From positions 1-33,430 of the IMG/VR virus record IMGVR_UViG_3300037587_000423: a DNA stretch of 33,430 bases; one strand, written 5' to 3'. Below, in pieces: positions 5,642 through 13,163 of this stretch. This DNA comes from a virus. The notes beneath the pieces were generated by a model. That model did no database searches. It had not been told where the DNA came from and worked only from the letters and a program-made list of their open reading frames with translations. The position numbers and the translations under genes are program-made. Positions within the stretch are counted from its first letter, which is position 1. The number at the start of each line of letters is the position of its first letter.

Positions 5642-7014
5642 TATTCGTCTTTATCCAGATCATCCTGATTGCCAATGCCAATGCCATCCAGGTCATCCAG
5701 CTCATCCAGGTTATCACCCGGCCCGTCGTCTTCCTCTTCCGCTTCAAACCCAGACGCCTCCCTGATCTCGTCCGAGCTGAACGGAATAACCCCGGCGCCA
5801 AGTCCGGCCGCATTTATCTTTGACATCTTCTCTCCGTTACCCAACCGGTCAGACTGCGTTGGCTCCAGCAGGCTTTCCCAATCGACCACAAAGTCACGGC
5901 GCTCAATCGCCCCGATCTCCATCAGCCTATGTACCGTCAACTCAATCTGCGGGATCAGGAAGTTTTCACGCCTGGACATGTTGGTCTGAGCCCATTCAAC
6001 GGTATCCTCTCCAGACGCAAGGCGACCGGTCTGCATGCCAACAAGGATGGTCGATGGAATGGAGATCGACGCGGCAAAATCCTGCAGCGCAACTTGGAAT
6101 GGTTTTTCAGGATCGCCCATGTTGATTGATGTGCTGTTCGAGGTCATGGCTTGCGTCAGGAGCTGTTTATCGTAACCCTTGGCAAACGCATCAATCTGTT
6201 CTTCCAAAGCGTCAGGCAGGCCATTCATGTCGGTTCCGAGCGCCTGTGCAAGCTGCTGCAGGTTTGCATCTTTGTCGATGTCGATGTGTAGGCTTCCGCG
6301 TGAGTTCTTCCAGAAGCCCTCTCCGCCGGCGCCGATGATCTTTTCCATGGTCTGAAGATCGTTGAACCCGGCCTCAAGCGCTGGCACTCCGTAAATGCTG
6401 CCGTCGTCTGCCCCCTCTGCCCAGATGATCACCCGGGACGGATGCACATCAACAGCGCGCACGCTGTTAGGGTCTCGGTCTCCGGCTGCAGTCTCCTGGA
6501 ATTGGTACATAGCAGGCTCGGAATAGGCATCGCTTGTCTGGTCCTGGTTCCAGTCTTTAACAAAAAGCTGACCCTCAAACACCGGGATGAATTTGCTGAA
6601 CTGCTCCGGGCGAATGGTGCCCATTGGCTGCGATAGCGTCTTGTTGTCTCGCACGATCATGATCAGCCCAGCATAGCGACCAACCCGGTTGCGATAGTCA
6701 ACGCCGCGCAGACGATTCCACATGTAGATGTTTTTGGCGAACAGCTCGAAGCTCTTTTCCCACTCTGTCTGCTCATGAGGCTCGCCAGCTTCGATGATGG
6801 CCGGCATGGTTTGCCAGCTCTTCTCGACAGGACGAATTATCCCGGCCCGCGCAATGCCGAAGCGGCGGAACATGCTCCAGTGCATGTCGAATGTCAGGGT
6901 ATCGGAATACCCAAAATCACTCCATGCTTGTTGGTGTTTTGAGTCGAGAGTCCCGAAGCTGGATGCGAACCGACTTATAAGGGCATTCGTCATAATTTGT
7001 AAAATTGATTTCAT
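5641..7014 (-). CDS. Phage portal protein, DUF1073 family
   Basis: 457 residues, the usual size for DUF1073 portals. Recognisable features are an N-terminal FGTLDSKHQQ region, GIARAGIIRPVEKSW (about 53-67), the central VHPSRVIIWAEG with GSIYGVPALE, and TILVGMQTGRLASGEDTVEW near residue 325, followed by a RRENFLIPQIE helix. The last 35 residues are acidic and Asp/Leu-rich. The portal is the dodecameric ring through which DNA is packaged by the terminase encoded upstream and to which the MuF protein attaches. The start at 7014 has GAGG about 12 bases upstream; an internal ATG eight codons in (MTNALISRF) has no ribosome binding site. Confidence 0.88.
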   Translation of the reverse strand: MKSILQIMTNALISRFASSFGTLDSKHQQAWSDFGYSDTLTFDMHWSMFRRFGIARAGIIRPVEKSWQTMPAIIEAGEPHEQTEWEKSFELFAKNIYMWNRLRGVDYRNRVGRYAGLIMIVRDNKTLSQPMGTIRPEQFSKFIPVFEGQLFVKDWNQDQTSDAYSEPAMYQFQETAAGDRDPNSVRAVDVHPSRVIIWAEGADDGSIYGVPALEAGFNDLQTMEKIIGAGGEGFWKNSRGSLHIDIDKDANLQQLAQALGTDMNGLPDALEEQIDAFAKGYDKQLLTQAMTSNSTSINMGDPEKPFQVALQDFAASISIPSTILVGMQTGRLASGEDTVEWAQTNMSRRENFLIPQIELTVHRLMEIGAIERRDFVVDWESLLEPTQSDRLGNGEKMSKINAAGLGAGVIPFSSDEIREASGFEAEEEDDGPGDNLDELDDLDGIGIGNQDDLDKDE

Positions 7015-7060
7015 GCCTAGTCGGCCTCATATGGGTGTATCTTGCAATAGTACCAGAATT

Positions 7061-7630
7061 CTATCGATCTTGTGGCTTCAGGCTTCCGTGACCCTCTGCA
7101 AAGCCATGATGTATAGAAGCCTTATCTCTTGCCAATGCTGCGTCACATTTTCTTTGAAACCTGCCAAGGTGCTTTGCTCGCCCGTCTACCATAATGCGCG
7201 CCACCCATTTTCCACGATCCAAGTAAACACCTGTGATACCAGATGTGTTGTTTTTGCTCAAAGTCTCATTTCTGTGGTTTTCTTGGTGGGTTATGTCCCG
7301 TAGATTATTTATCCAGTTGTTGTGCCTGACTTGGTCTCTGTGATCTACTTCAAGACTCGGCCACTCGCCATAATGCAGAAGCCAGGCTATACGGTGGCCC
7401 CGGTACAGAACTCCTTTCATATTCAGCATTATGTACCCGCTGTCCTTGCTCAATGACCCCGCTATTTTACCAGCAAATTTAGTATTGAACAGCTTCGATC
7501 CCATTGATGCTGGCTGCCGGTGGCGCCATGTCAAAGAACCAGTGTCAGGATCGTAATCAAGGAGAGTCGCAGCCAATTCGTAAGGAAGCGCGGCTTCCTT
7601 ACGCAGAGCGGCAGCAGATTTGGATTTCAT
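7061..7630 (-). CDS. HNH homing endonuclease, free-standing (189 aa)
   Basis: Layout of the phage HNH/AP2-like group: a DYDPDTGSLTWRHR strand segment (25-38), GHRIAWLLHYGEW, the HNH core VDHRDQVRHNNWINNLR (D96, H97, N104, N109), an ENHRN linker, then the DNA-binding segment SGITGVYLDRGKWVARI...HLGRF. It lies between the large terminase and portal genes, where head operons normally have no gene, and does not interrupt either. It has its own upstream leader with an extended -10 promoter and a large hairpin (7683-7753). It is probably a selfish gene that cuts near its own insertion point in phages lacking it. Confidence 0.88.
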   Translation of the reverse strand: MKSKSAAALRKEAALPYELAATLLDYDPDTGSLTWRHRQPASMGSKLFNTKFAGKIAGSLSKDSGYIMLNMKGVLYRGHRIAWLLHYGEWPSLEVDHRDQVRHNNWINNLRDITHQENHRNETLSKNNTSGITGVYLDRGKWVARIMVDGRAKHLGRFQRKCDAALARDKASIHHGFAEGHGSLKPQDR

Positions 7631-7682
7631 GAGGGGTAGCCTCTTAAGTGGTGAACGCTTCTAACTGCGGGGGCTTTGAATT

Positions 7683-7720
7683 GGAGTACAACTCAGGGGA
7701 TCAATCCCGAATTGCACTCC
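7683..7720. other. Long imperfect hairpin in the leader of the HNH gene
   Basis: Outer stem GGAGT/ACTCC, a mismatch, CAA/TTG, a mismatch, TC/GA, a bulge, then GGG/CCC around a seven-base loop. It lies about 50 bases upstream of the HNH start and downstream of the putative promoter. There is no T-run. I see no tRNA or group I intron core; a role in mRNA stability or as the homing target remnant is possible. Confidence 0.45.
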
Positions 7721-7744
7721 TACACCCACCACAGGCAAGACTTG

Positions 7745-7753
7745 ATTATAGCA
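7745..7753 (-). promoter_or_regulatory. Extended -10 promoter for the HNH gene
   Basis: The minus strand reads TGCTATAAT, a perfect extended -10 element (TGnTATAAT), with no good -35. It lies between the terminase stop and the HNH start, so the HNH gene may be transcribed independently of the late operon. Confidence 0.45.
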
Positions 7754-7799
7754 TCTTAGGCCTTCCATTCACACTGATCAGCACATTGGTCATGTTCTG

Positions 7800-9398
7800 C
7801 TACCTGTAGGCTCTGGCTTGCTGTCTTGTCGATAATAACATATTTACGACAGACTGCCCTGGGCGCGTGAGCATGTTCTCGACCGCATCCATCATCGTAT
7901 CTACTTGATCGTCGTGCTTATGGCTGTCGTCAGCAGTGAATTGAGCGCATTCAGTCACGAAATCCATAACGAACGACTCACCAATTGGCAAAAGCACGTT
8001 GCCCATTTTTATCTGTGGCGCTGCGTCCATAGCCCTAGTCAGCTTGTTCTGGCCGCTGCCGCGACGAACGGCAGTTATCGGCAGAGGGATTTGCCTGCCA
8101 CATTCTTGAATTAGACCGCTTCCTGAGCTGGCGTCCTCAACAAGCACGCTACGCAAAATTCCATGATTACCAGTTTTATTGAGATCCCAGTGCTTACTGA
8201 TGAAGTTAAGAAATGCAGTTCTCAGCTCGGGCGCTTCCAGCTTGTCCCTAAATACATCCACCAGATAGATTCGGCCTTGCCAAAACCCCCAGCATGAGAA
8301 AACTGAATAATCGTTGTGCTCGGCCGTTTTCTGCGCGGTATCACAGCATATTATCCTGTATTCATATGTTATGGGACGAGGATCGCACCCCTCCCCTTCA
8401 CCATACCAGCCGAACCAGTCGGGATTGAATATCTGGCCGCCTAGTGCGATCGGTTCTTGTAGATATTGGCTGCTGAATGTATAGAGGTTTTTCTCCCTCA
8501 ACTCTATCAGCTGGTTTATGTCTTCCATTTCTGGCCAATAAGACCAATAACCATCAATCTTCTCTGAGTACCTTACGCTTTCCCAGCACTGGTCGCGAAA
8601 TCTCTCATCGAGGCTTTCGATGTATTCCTCATTGATCAGAGCGGGGATTTTGATGTGCTTGAAGGCTAGACCCATGCCTCCGCTGAGCATGAACCCTGAT
8701 GAGTCCTCTCTATGCAGTCTTTGCTGTATCAACCCTATTGGCGTCGGGTTGTCTTTTGACTTATCACCCCTGCGAGATCGCACGGTGTCGACAAGAATCC
8801 TGTGCTGCCGCTCTCTCTTTGTTGTGGAGAATTGATCCTCCGGCTTATCAAAGTCATCAAGCATGACGGCGCCGCTAAATCCTGGGCCAGGGAAACCACC
8901 GCGGCCGCCCGTCAACCTACCCCCAGCAGGGGCGCTTACCACTTCAAATATCGTCTTTCCCTTGCTGTCGGCCAACTGCCATTCTTCCGACATATCTGAT
9001 TTAAAAGTGCTTGGCCACAGGTATTGCCACTCTGGCGACTTGATCATATCTCTTGTTCGGCGTGAGTTACGAGTAACCAGGCTTGCGGCGTAAGACACGT
9101 TCAAGAATCTGCCACGGCCGGGGGTCTTAATCAGAGCGTAGGCCGGCAAAGCTATGCTCATAAGCTCTGTTTTAGTGCCGCCGGGAGGAATATTAATGAT
9201 GAAGTTGCCAAGACGGCCCGCAATGAGTTCGTCGGCGTAATAGCCTATCATCCGGTGGTGCCAGTTTATCAACAACTTATCGCCCTGCATAAGCTGGAAC
9301 CAGATTCGCGCAAATGTCAGAAAATTGTGCTCTGACAGAACCTTGATAGCTTGGCGCCTAGATTCGTCCAGTTCATCCCACTCTAGAATATCACTCAT
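7800..9398 (-). CDS. Terminase large subunit
   Basis: 532 residues, full length for the family. The ATPase part has an atypical Walker A-like loop at 71-78 (PPGGTKTE), a Walker B at 177-182 (AVMLDD, followed by FDKPED), and RGGFPGPGFSG before it. The RNase H-like nuclease domain has D353 (IICCDTAQK), the VLVEDASSG segment (E421/D422) and DDQVDTMMDA (496-505). This motor translocates DNA through the portal and cuts the concatemer. The start ATG at 9398 overlaps the stop of the HNH gene upstream (ATGA). The small subunit gene is unusually far away, at 14727-15119. Confidence 0.92.
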   Translation of the reverse strand: MSDILEWDELDESRRQAIKVLSEHNFLTFARIWFQLMQGDKLLINWHHRMIGYYADELIAGRLGNFIINIPPGGTKTELMSIALPAYALIKTPGRGRFLNVSYAASLVTRNSRRTRDMIKSPEWQYLWPSTFKSDMSEEWQLADSKGKTIFEVVSAPAGGRLTGGRGGFPGPGFSGAVMLDDFDKPEDQFSTTKRERQHRILVDTVRSRRGDKSKDNPTPIGLIQQRLHREDSSGFMLSGGMGLAFKHIKIPALINEEYIESLDERFRDQCWESVRYSEKIDGYWSYWPEMEDINQLIELREKNLYTFSSQYLQEPIALGGQIFNPDWFGWYGEGEGCDPRPITYEYRIICCDTAQKTAEHNDYSVFSCWGFWQGRIYLVDVFRDKLEAPELRTAFLNFISKHWDLNKTGNHGILRSVLVEDASSGSGLIQECGRQIPLPITAVRRGSGQNKLTRAMDAAPQIKMGNVLLPIGESFVMDFVTECAQFTADDSHKHDDQVDTMMDAVENMLTRPGQSVVNMLLSTRQQARAYR

Positions 9399-10219
9399 TT
9401 CGGCTTGCCGTGGCCAGGGTAAAACCCAAACTCTTTGTTTGCTGCATCTCTCGCCATCACTGCTGACTCTAAGGAATCAAACCGCCCGAGTTGCTTAGAT
9501 TTGCCATTTATTTCGATTACAGATCTCCATTTCCCGCGAGAACTGTCCCAGCTAACTCCATTGTGACCGCTTTTATTATCCGATCTTATGGATATGTTTC
9601 TGCAGTTCTCTTGGCGATCAACAATGCGCAAATTAGACCATCTATTGTCTGCTCGTCGCCCGTTCTTGTGGTCTATCTCATCAGATGGCCAGCTTCCAGT
9701 CATTATCAGCCATGCTACCCTGTGCGCTCTGAATGTCTTTCCATCTACGTTTACGAATCGATACCCAGATTCGGCAACGTGCCCAGCTTTTTCACCTACA
9801 AATTTCTGATTAAACGCAGTGTCTGATGGCTTTCTGGTTATTCGCTCCTTGTATATGAACTCTCCGGTTCCCGGGTTGTAATCAAAGCAAGAAACTATCC
9901 TTTCTGGAGCAAGATCGGCCGAGCCATGGGAGCGATTATATTGGGACAGATTTTCCGCCCTGTTGTCGGACTTGTCGCCGTTGAGATGAACAATAATGTC
10001 TATTGGCAGCTCACCAGTGATAGCAAGCCACGCTAGATTGTGAGCCCTAAAGACCTTCCCTGATAAGCTTATTACGCAGTGCCCGCGAGTGACAACTGTG
10101 CCAGCAACGGAGCCAGCCTTATGACTGCCATGCTTCCAAAGAAAGACCCCTGTTTCAGGATCATAATCTAAGAAGGACAGGGTTTTCTGGTATGAGGATA
10201 TATCTGCGGATTTTGGCAT
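9395..10219 (-). CDS. HNH homing endonuclease with internally duplicated HNH module (274 aa)
   Basis: The start chosen is the ATG at 10219 (MPKSADISSYQK) with GGAG 7 bases upstream; 28 further in-frame codons upstream lack a ribosome binding site. Module 1 (15-95) has LDYDPETGVFLWKH, GKVFRAHNLAWLAITGE and VHLNGDKSDNRAENL. Module 2 (111-198) has FDYNPGTGEFIYKE, GKTFRAHRVAWLIMTGS and IDHKNGRRADNRWSNL. Only the second is followed by the AP2-like DNA-binding tail (SGHNGVSWDSSRGKW...LGRF). A tandem duplication within the gene is the simplest explanation. Its TGA overlaps the terminase ATG, so it is co-translated with an essential late gene and may affect terminase output. Confidence 0.87.
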   Translation of the reverse strand: MPKSADISSYQKTLSFLDYDPETGVFLWKHGSHKAGSVAGTVVTRGHCVISLSGKVFRAHNLAWLAITGELPIDIIVHLNGDKSDNRAENLSQYNRSHGSADLAPERIVSCFDYNPGTGEFIYKERITRKPSDTAFNQKFVGEKAGHVAESGYRFVNVDGKTFRAHRVAWLIMTGSWPSDEIDHKNGRRADNRWSNLRIVDRQENCRNISIRSDNKSGHNGVSWDSSRGKWRSVIEINGKSKQLGRFDSLESAVMARDAANKEFGFYPGHGKPK

Positions 10220-10266
10220 GACGGGCTCCGATTGGTTGATCCTTGGCCAGATAACCGGAAGAACTC

Positions 10267-10286
10267 GGCGGGTGATCAAGCCCGCC
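10267..10286 (-). terminator. Possible hairpin terminator
   Basis: GGCGGG and CCCGCC pair around an eight-base loop between the small membrane gene and the HNH gene. The following tract on the minus strand is only weakly T-rich (GAGTTCTTCC), so termination is uncertain. Confidence 0.35.
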
Positions 10287-10315
10287 TCATTCCAGTTTCC
10301 CAACCACAGGAGAGC

Positions 10316-10420
10316 CTATAGCTTACCACCTGGAGGGCTGGTGATCAATTTCTTGATTATCAGAGCTGCTGCGGCAATGGCAACCATCCCAACAACCGCA
10401 AACGTGATTGAAAAGTTCAT
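10316..10420 (-). CDS. Very small membrane protein (34 aa)
   Basis: The ATG at 10420 is preceded by AGGTG 6 bases upstream. The product begins MNFSITFAVVGMVAIAAAAL, is hydrophobic to LII, then has KKLITSPPGGKL, so it should insert with a basic, cytoplasmic C-terminus. It lies between SSB and the HNH/terminase pair. Holin-like or regulatory roles are possible; none is shown. Confidence 0.55.
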   Translation of the reverse strand: MNFSITFAVVGMVAIAAAALIIKKLITSPPGGKL

Positions 10421-10453
10421 TCTTGCACCTTTGATTGAGTGATTCAGTTGAAT

Positions 10454-10469
10454 GGCGGCCCGGGCCGCC
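10454..10469. other. 16-bp perfect GC palindrome after the SSB gene
   Basis: GGCGGCCCGGGCCGCC lies about 20 bases after the SSB stop (minus strand). It would form a strong hairpin without a T-run; it may protect the 3' end of the SSB message or act as a pause site. Confidence 0.5.
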
Positions 10470-10489
10470 GGTTGCTTTGAGTAATACCG

Positions 10490-10936
10490 CTAAAAGGGTA
10501 TATCATCGTCAAAGTCATCTTGCCCGGCAGGCTGCTGCTGCTGGCTGGACTGCTGCTGCCGATGCGGCGCCTGCTGATAGCTCTGCTGCTGTCCCGACTG
10601 AGCCTGATGCCCCCCACTCTGCTGCTGCGCCTCAGTCTTACCCTCAAGGCCGATGTGGCCGACACGGATAGTAAGCGCCGTTCGCGTCTGCCCGTCCTTG
10701 TCGTACTCCCTGGACCCGAGCTCTCCGGATACCGACACGCGCTGGCCCTTCTTGAGATAGTCGATCAGCTGGCCCTCTGCGCGCTTGCCCCAGATGGCGC
10801 AATCCATCCACAGGGTTTGTTCGTTGTCGCCGTAGCCTGATTTAACTGCCACGACCATGTTGATAACTGAGCTCCCATTAACGTCCCGGCGCTCTGCGTC
10901 CCGGCCCAGGTTGCCGGTGAAATTCATTATGTTCAT
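10490..10936 (-). CDS. ssb: Single-stranded DNA-binding protein
   Basis: 148 residues. The OB-fold covers about 1-105, with MNIMNFTGNLGRDAERR at the start, TLWMDCAIWGKRAE in the middle and KKGQRVSVSGELGSREY after it. A Gln/Ser-rich disordered linker (about 106-137) leads to the acidic tip DDFDDDIPF, the peptide that bacterial SSBs use to recruit replication and repair partners. It coats single-stranded DNA during phage replication and should work with the RecT, exonuclease and helicase encoded on the plus strand. It lies in the minus-strand block of small genes rather than with the replication genes. Confidence 0.93.
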   Translation of the reverse strand: MNIMNFTGNLGRDAERRDVNGSSVINMVVAVKSGYGDNEQTLWMDCAIWGKRAEGQLIDYLKKGQRVSVSGELGSREYDKDGQTRTALTIRVGHIGLEGKTEAQQQSGGHQAQSGQQQSYQQAPHRQQQSSQQQQPAGQDDFDDDIPF

Positions 10937-10989
10937 TTTTCTACTCTCCGTTTGGGGTGATATAACGCCCCGGTTGGGTCGATCAATAG

Positions 10990-11157
10990 TTAGCTGCCTA
11001 TTCTCTCAATGCAGCTATAATCACCGTTTAATATCTCTTCTAAATCATTCATGCAGTCATGGCGTACAGCAGACTCTAACTTCAGACTGCCATCTTTGTT
11101 CCCCATGTGAGCAACTTCTCTCCACATCTCAATCAATTCTCTAAGCTTATCTTCCAT
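10990..11157 (-). CDS. Small helical hypothetical protein (55 aa)
   Basis: The ATG at 11157 has a strong GGAGAGGA ribosome binding site. The product (MEDKLRELIEMWREVAHMGN at the start, then LESAVRHDCMNDLEEIL) is acidic and helical, like many short phage accessory proteins. Unrecognised. Confidence 0.6.
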   Translation of the reverse strand: MEDKLRELIEMWREVAHMGNKDGSLKLESAVRHDCMNDLEEILNGDYSCIERIGS

Positions 11158-11197
11158 CCCATCCTCTCCTCATAACAATTCAACCGGCCTTCAAGCG

Positions 11198-11380
11198 CTA
11201 CTCTGCCTGCCTAAAGTTACTACAACTAACCAAATCAACCGTGGTGTGTCGTCCATACGGGTCGGTTGTCTGAACTGTAAATTTGTTTAATAAACAAAAA
11301 TCCTTCATTTTCTTATCACTGTTACACCCAAACCCTAAAACTTCATGTTCCTGACCTCTGTATGTGCAATATGTTGCCAT
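11198..11380 (-). CDS. Small hypothetical protein (60 aa)
   Basis: The ATG at 11380 has GGAGGA about 6 bases upstream, within the end of the previous gene. The product (MATYCTYRGQEHEVLGFGCN at the start, VQTTDPYGRHTTVDLV later) has three Cys residues and a beta-like pattern. Unrecognised. Confidence 0.6.
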   Translation of the reverse strand: MATYCTYRGQEHEVLGFGCNSDKKMKDFCLLNKFTVQTTDPYGRHTTVDLVSCSNFRQAE

Positions 11381-11382
11381 GA

Positions 11383-11547
11383 TTATCCTCCATCCTTTGC
11401 TTCGTAAGTCATCGGCGCCATTTCCCGCAACGGCTTATCGAGATCCAGCGCGTGCCGAGCCATCTCCTTAGCTTGCGGGTGTACGGCGTACTTGGCGATA
11501 TTCTGCAGGCCCAGCGTTAGCCGGGCGATCGTTTGGTCTTTTGTCAT
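11383..11547 (-). CDS. Small hypothetical protein (54 aa)
   Basis: The ATG at 11547 overlaps the stop of the upstream gene (ATGA) and has GGAGG 8 bases upstream. The product starts MTKDQTIARLTLGLQNIAKY and is helical and basic/acidic mixed. Unrecognised. It ends two bases before the next start. Confidence 0.6.
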   Translation of the reverse strand: MTKDQTIARLTLGLQNIAKYAVHPQAKEMARHALDLDKPLREMAPMTYEAKDGG

Positions 11548-11816
11548 GTGCCCGGCCTCCAGGGCTCAGACTTGCTGTGAACCACATGGGCGCCACCGGT
11601 TAACGCTTCCGCCTCAGTCGATGACCGGGCCTGCAGAACAATCCGGCCCTGAGTGCCATCGGCCCTGCGTGTGGTCAACGTATAGTTGCGCATCTGCTCA
11701 TGATCCATGTGAATGCATTTATGGTCGTCAGGCGCAGCACACTCATTGCTGGTGCAGTGAATCAGTCCGCAGGTAGTGCCCTTCACCGGGGCGCCGTTCA
11801 TTTTACAAGTTGCCAT
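11544..11816 (-). CDS. Small Cys-rich protein with probable metal-binding N-terminus (90 aa)
   Basis: The N-terminal 40 residues hold Cys4, Cys16, Cys21, Cys26 and Cys34 plus His residues (KGTTCGLIHCTSNECAAP, then DDHKCIHMDH). The same arrangement occurs in the plus-strand protein at 22100-22282 (GAMCGFVIVSTNKCGAP, then ESKECEH), so the two share a small zinc-ribbon-like module. The C-terminal half is a beta-like segment (NYTLTTRRADGTQGRIVLQA). A strong GGAGG precedes the ATG at 11816. Function unknown. Confidence 0.65.
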   Translation of the reverse strand: MATCKMNGAPVKGTTCGLIHCTSNECAAPDDHKCIHMDHEQMRNYTLTTRRADGTQGRIVLQARSSTEAEALTGGAHVVHSKSEPWRPGT

Positions 11817-11961
11817 CTTTAGCCTCCTTTAGCGCTGCTGCAAACCGATCCGGTGAATCCCGGTGCCAGTCGTATAGAGTCTGGCGGCTCTTGCCAATAC
11901 GCCGGGCCGCTTCTGCCAGGGTTAGGCCAGTCTCAAGCCTGCACTGTTCGGCCGCTGTCAT
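11803..11961 (-). CDS. Small helix-turn-helix protein (52 aa)
   Basis: ATG(11961) to TAA(11803). The product has one clear HTH, TLAEAARRIGKSRQTLYDWH (about 14-33), followed by a short helix RFAAALKEAKDG. The ATG overlaps the TGA of the gene before it and the end overlaps the next gene by 14 bases. It is probably a small DNA-binding regulator or a remnant of a transposase/terminase-type HTH. The 17-bp palindrome at 12283-12299 just upstream of this gene pair is a candidate operator. Confidence 0.6.
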   Translation of the reverse strand: MTAAEQCRLETGLTLAEAARRIGKSRQTLYDWHRDSPDRFAAALKEAKDGNL

Positions 11962-12239
11962 GCTAGCGTGCCATTTGTCCAAACATCATCGAAGTTCTTT
12001 GCGGCTAGTTCAGGGGTATCTCCGAATCCCGCTACTCCCATCTGCAGATCGTCACCAAGCAGGCAGCACCACTGGTCGCCATCTGGATAGATCTTAGGCC
12101 TGAGCATCATGGAAGGACGCTTCTTTTCAATAGCAACTTCCTCATGAGCTGCTGCAGCCATTTGCCATGCAGCACCAGCCAGTTGTGCTTGATAAGAAAT
12201 ATCGCTTGCTGCTGCTTGCGACCATTCGTCATTAATCAT
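11958..12239 (-). CDS. Conserved phage hypothetical protein (93 aa)
   Basis: The segment PKIYPDGDQWCCLLGDDLQM followed by GVAGFGDTPELAAKNFDDVW (about 48-88) is a widely distributed phage motif that I recognise but that has no assigned function. The Ala-rich N-terminal 40 residues are helical. It is preceded by GGAG with 10-base spacing and by a candidate promoter with an overlapping palindrome. First gene of its transcription unit. Confidence 0.7.
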   Translation of the reverse strand: MINDEWSQAAASDISYQAQLAGAAWQMAAAAHEEVAIEKKRPSMMLRPKIYPDGDQWCCLLGDDLQMGVAGFGDTPELAAKNFDDVWTNGTLA

Positions 12240-12269
12240 CTCGTTTGCTCCGTTGTTTGCGTTGAAGGA

Positions 12270-12299
12270 ACTCTAGCAACTACTTTACAGTGTGTAAAG
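12270..12299 (-). promoter_or_regulatory. Candidate promoter with overlapping 17-bp operator palindrome
   Basis: Minus strand -35 TTTACA (12293-12298), 17-base spacer, -10 TAGAGT (12270-12275). The perfect inverted repeat CTTTACA-GTG-TGTAAAG (12283-12299) covers the -35 box, a usual layout for repression. It drives the 12239 gene and the HTH gene after it. Confidence 0.5.
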
Positions 12300-12338
12300 G
12301 TATTAGTTAGCTATTTGCTTGCCGTCTTTCCCCCCGTG

Positions 12339-12518
12339 TCAGTTAACTGGCAACTCAAAGCTAACCGATGTCCCGCATCTGCATCTTACATACACTTCGG
12401 TTGTATATTCTGGGTTAATGTCTTCCTGAGTAGACACCTGGATATCTTCGCCACACCCAGAGCATGTCTCAATGTAAGTCTGTGCGTATTTTGACCCAAA
12501 ATCGTATAGTTCACTCAT
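12339..12518 (-). CDS. Small zinc-ribbon protein (59 aa)
   Basis: Two Cys pairs (CSGCGE at 19-24 and CRCGT at 46-50) separated by about 25 residues form a probable zinc ribbon, with a beta-like C-terminus. The start is either the ATG at 12518 (right after the upstream stop, re-initiation) or four codons earlier at 12530; neither has a strong ribosome binding site. Function unknown. Confidence 0.6.
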   Translation of the reverse strand: MSELYDFGSKYAQTYIETCSGCGEDIQVSTQEDINPEYTTEVYVRCRCGTSVSFELPVN

Positions 12519-12520
12519 AA

Positions 12521-12964
12521 TCACGCCCATTCATCAAGCTTCTGAATCGCCCGATCAATGCTGTCTCTCGCCTCGACCAGATCCTGCCGCTCCTCTTTCA
12601 CGCCCCGCAACCCTGGAGCTAGCAGCTTCTTAATCGCGTGGTCAATGGCAGGCTTAACCAGCGAGCTGATCGTGCCTGTGAACGAGCCTAAGACATCGTA
12701 AACGTCAACCCACACGCTAGGGAGGATTTCACGGTCATACTTGTTACGCGGCTTCTCGCGGCCTGGGAATGGTCCAACAATCCGATCCGCCAGCGGCTTA
12801 TCCCGAATCTGCTGGCCTACATCGCGGCGAGAGAGCATGGCGGGTAGGTCTTCGACCGGCAGACCACGGTCCGCGCTGACATAGAAGCGGATTTGGACCC
12901 CGCTGCTTGCCTTCTCAATGCTGTAACTCTCAGCCCACTCCGGCACCCATTTGATATCATCCAT
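12521..12964 (-). CDS. Hypothetical protein (147 aa)
   Basis: The ATG at 12964 has GGAG 8 bases upstream and lies after the end of the 12990-13163 gene, which argues against longer in-frame starts (13015, 13087). The product has an N-terminal alpha/beta part (WVPEWAESYSIEKA, IRFYVSADRGLPVEDL), a basic region (PGREKPRNKYDRE), then VWVDVYDVLGSFTGTISSLV and a C-terminal coiled-coil helix. Unrecognised. Confidence 0.65.
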   Translation of the reverse strand: MDDIKWVPEWAESYSIEKASSGVQIRFYVSADRGLPVEDLPAMLSRRDVGQQIRDKPLADRIVGPFPGREKPRNKYDREILPSVWVDVYDVLGSFTGTISSLVKPAIDHAIKKLLAPGLRGVKEERQDLVEARDSIDRAIQKLDEWA

Positions 12965-12989
12965 ATCTATATCTCCGCTTTGCTCTTTG

Positions 12990-13163
12990 TTAACGGGAAA
13001 TCTTACCGTAGCCATAACCAGCCTTAAACAGAGAGAACCAGCCAATAATGGTCTTATCTGTATAGCATCCGTCTGTATCGACAGCATCTATCAATGTTTC
13101 ATCAACATCGGGTATCGCTAAAAACCAATCCTCGAAGGCATTAATCAAATCGTGATCATCCAT
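12990..13163 (-). CDS. Small acidic hypothetical protein (57 aa)
   Basis: ATG(13163) with GGAGG 9 bases upstream, stop TAA at 12990. The product starts MDDHDLINAFEDWFLAIPDV and continues with DTDGCYTDKTIIGWF; it is acidic and aromatic rich. It overlaps the end of the upstream coiled-coil gene by 8 bases. Unrecognised. Confidence 0.65.
   Translation of the reverse strand: MDDHDLINAFEDWFLAIPDVDETLIDAVDTDGCYTDKTIIGWFSLFKAGYGYGKISR

Noticed and set aside
7640-7790. Possible tRNA or group I intron around the HNH gene
   Set aside because: No T-arm with matching stems and no intron core was found, and neither terminase nor portal is interrupted.
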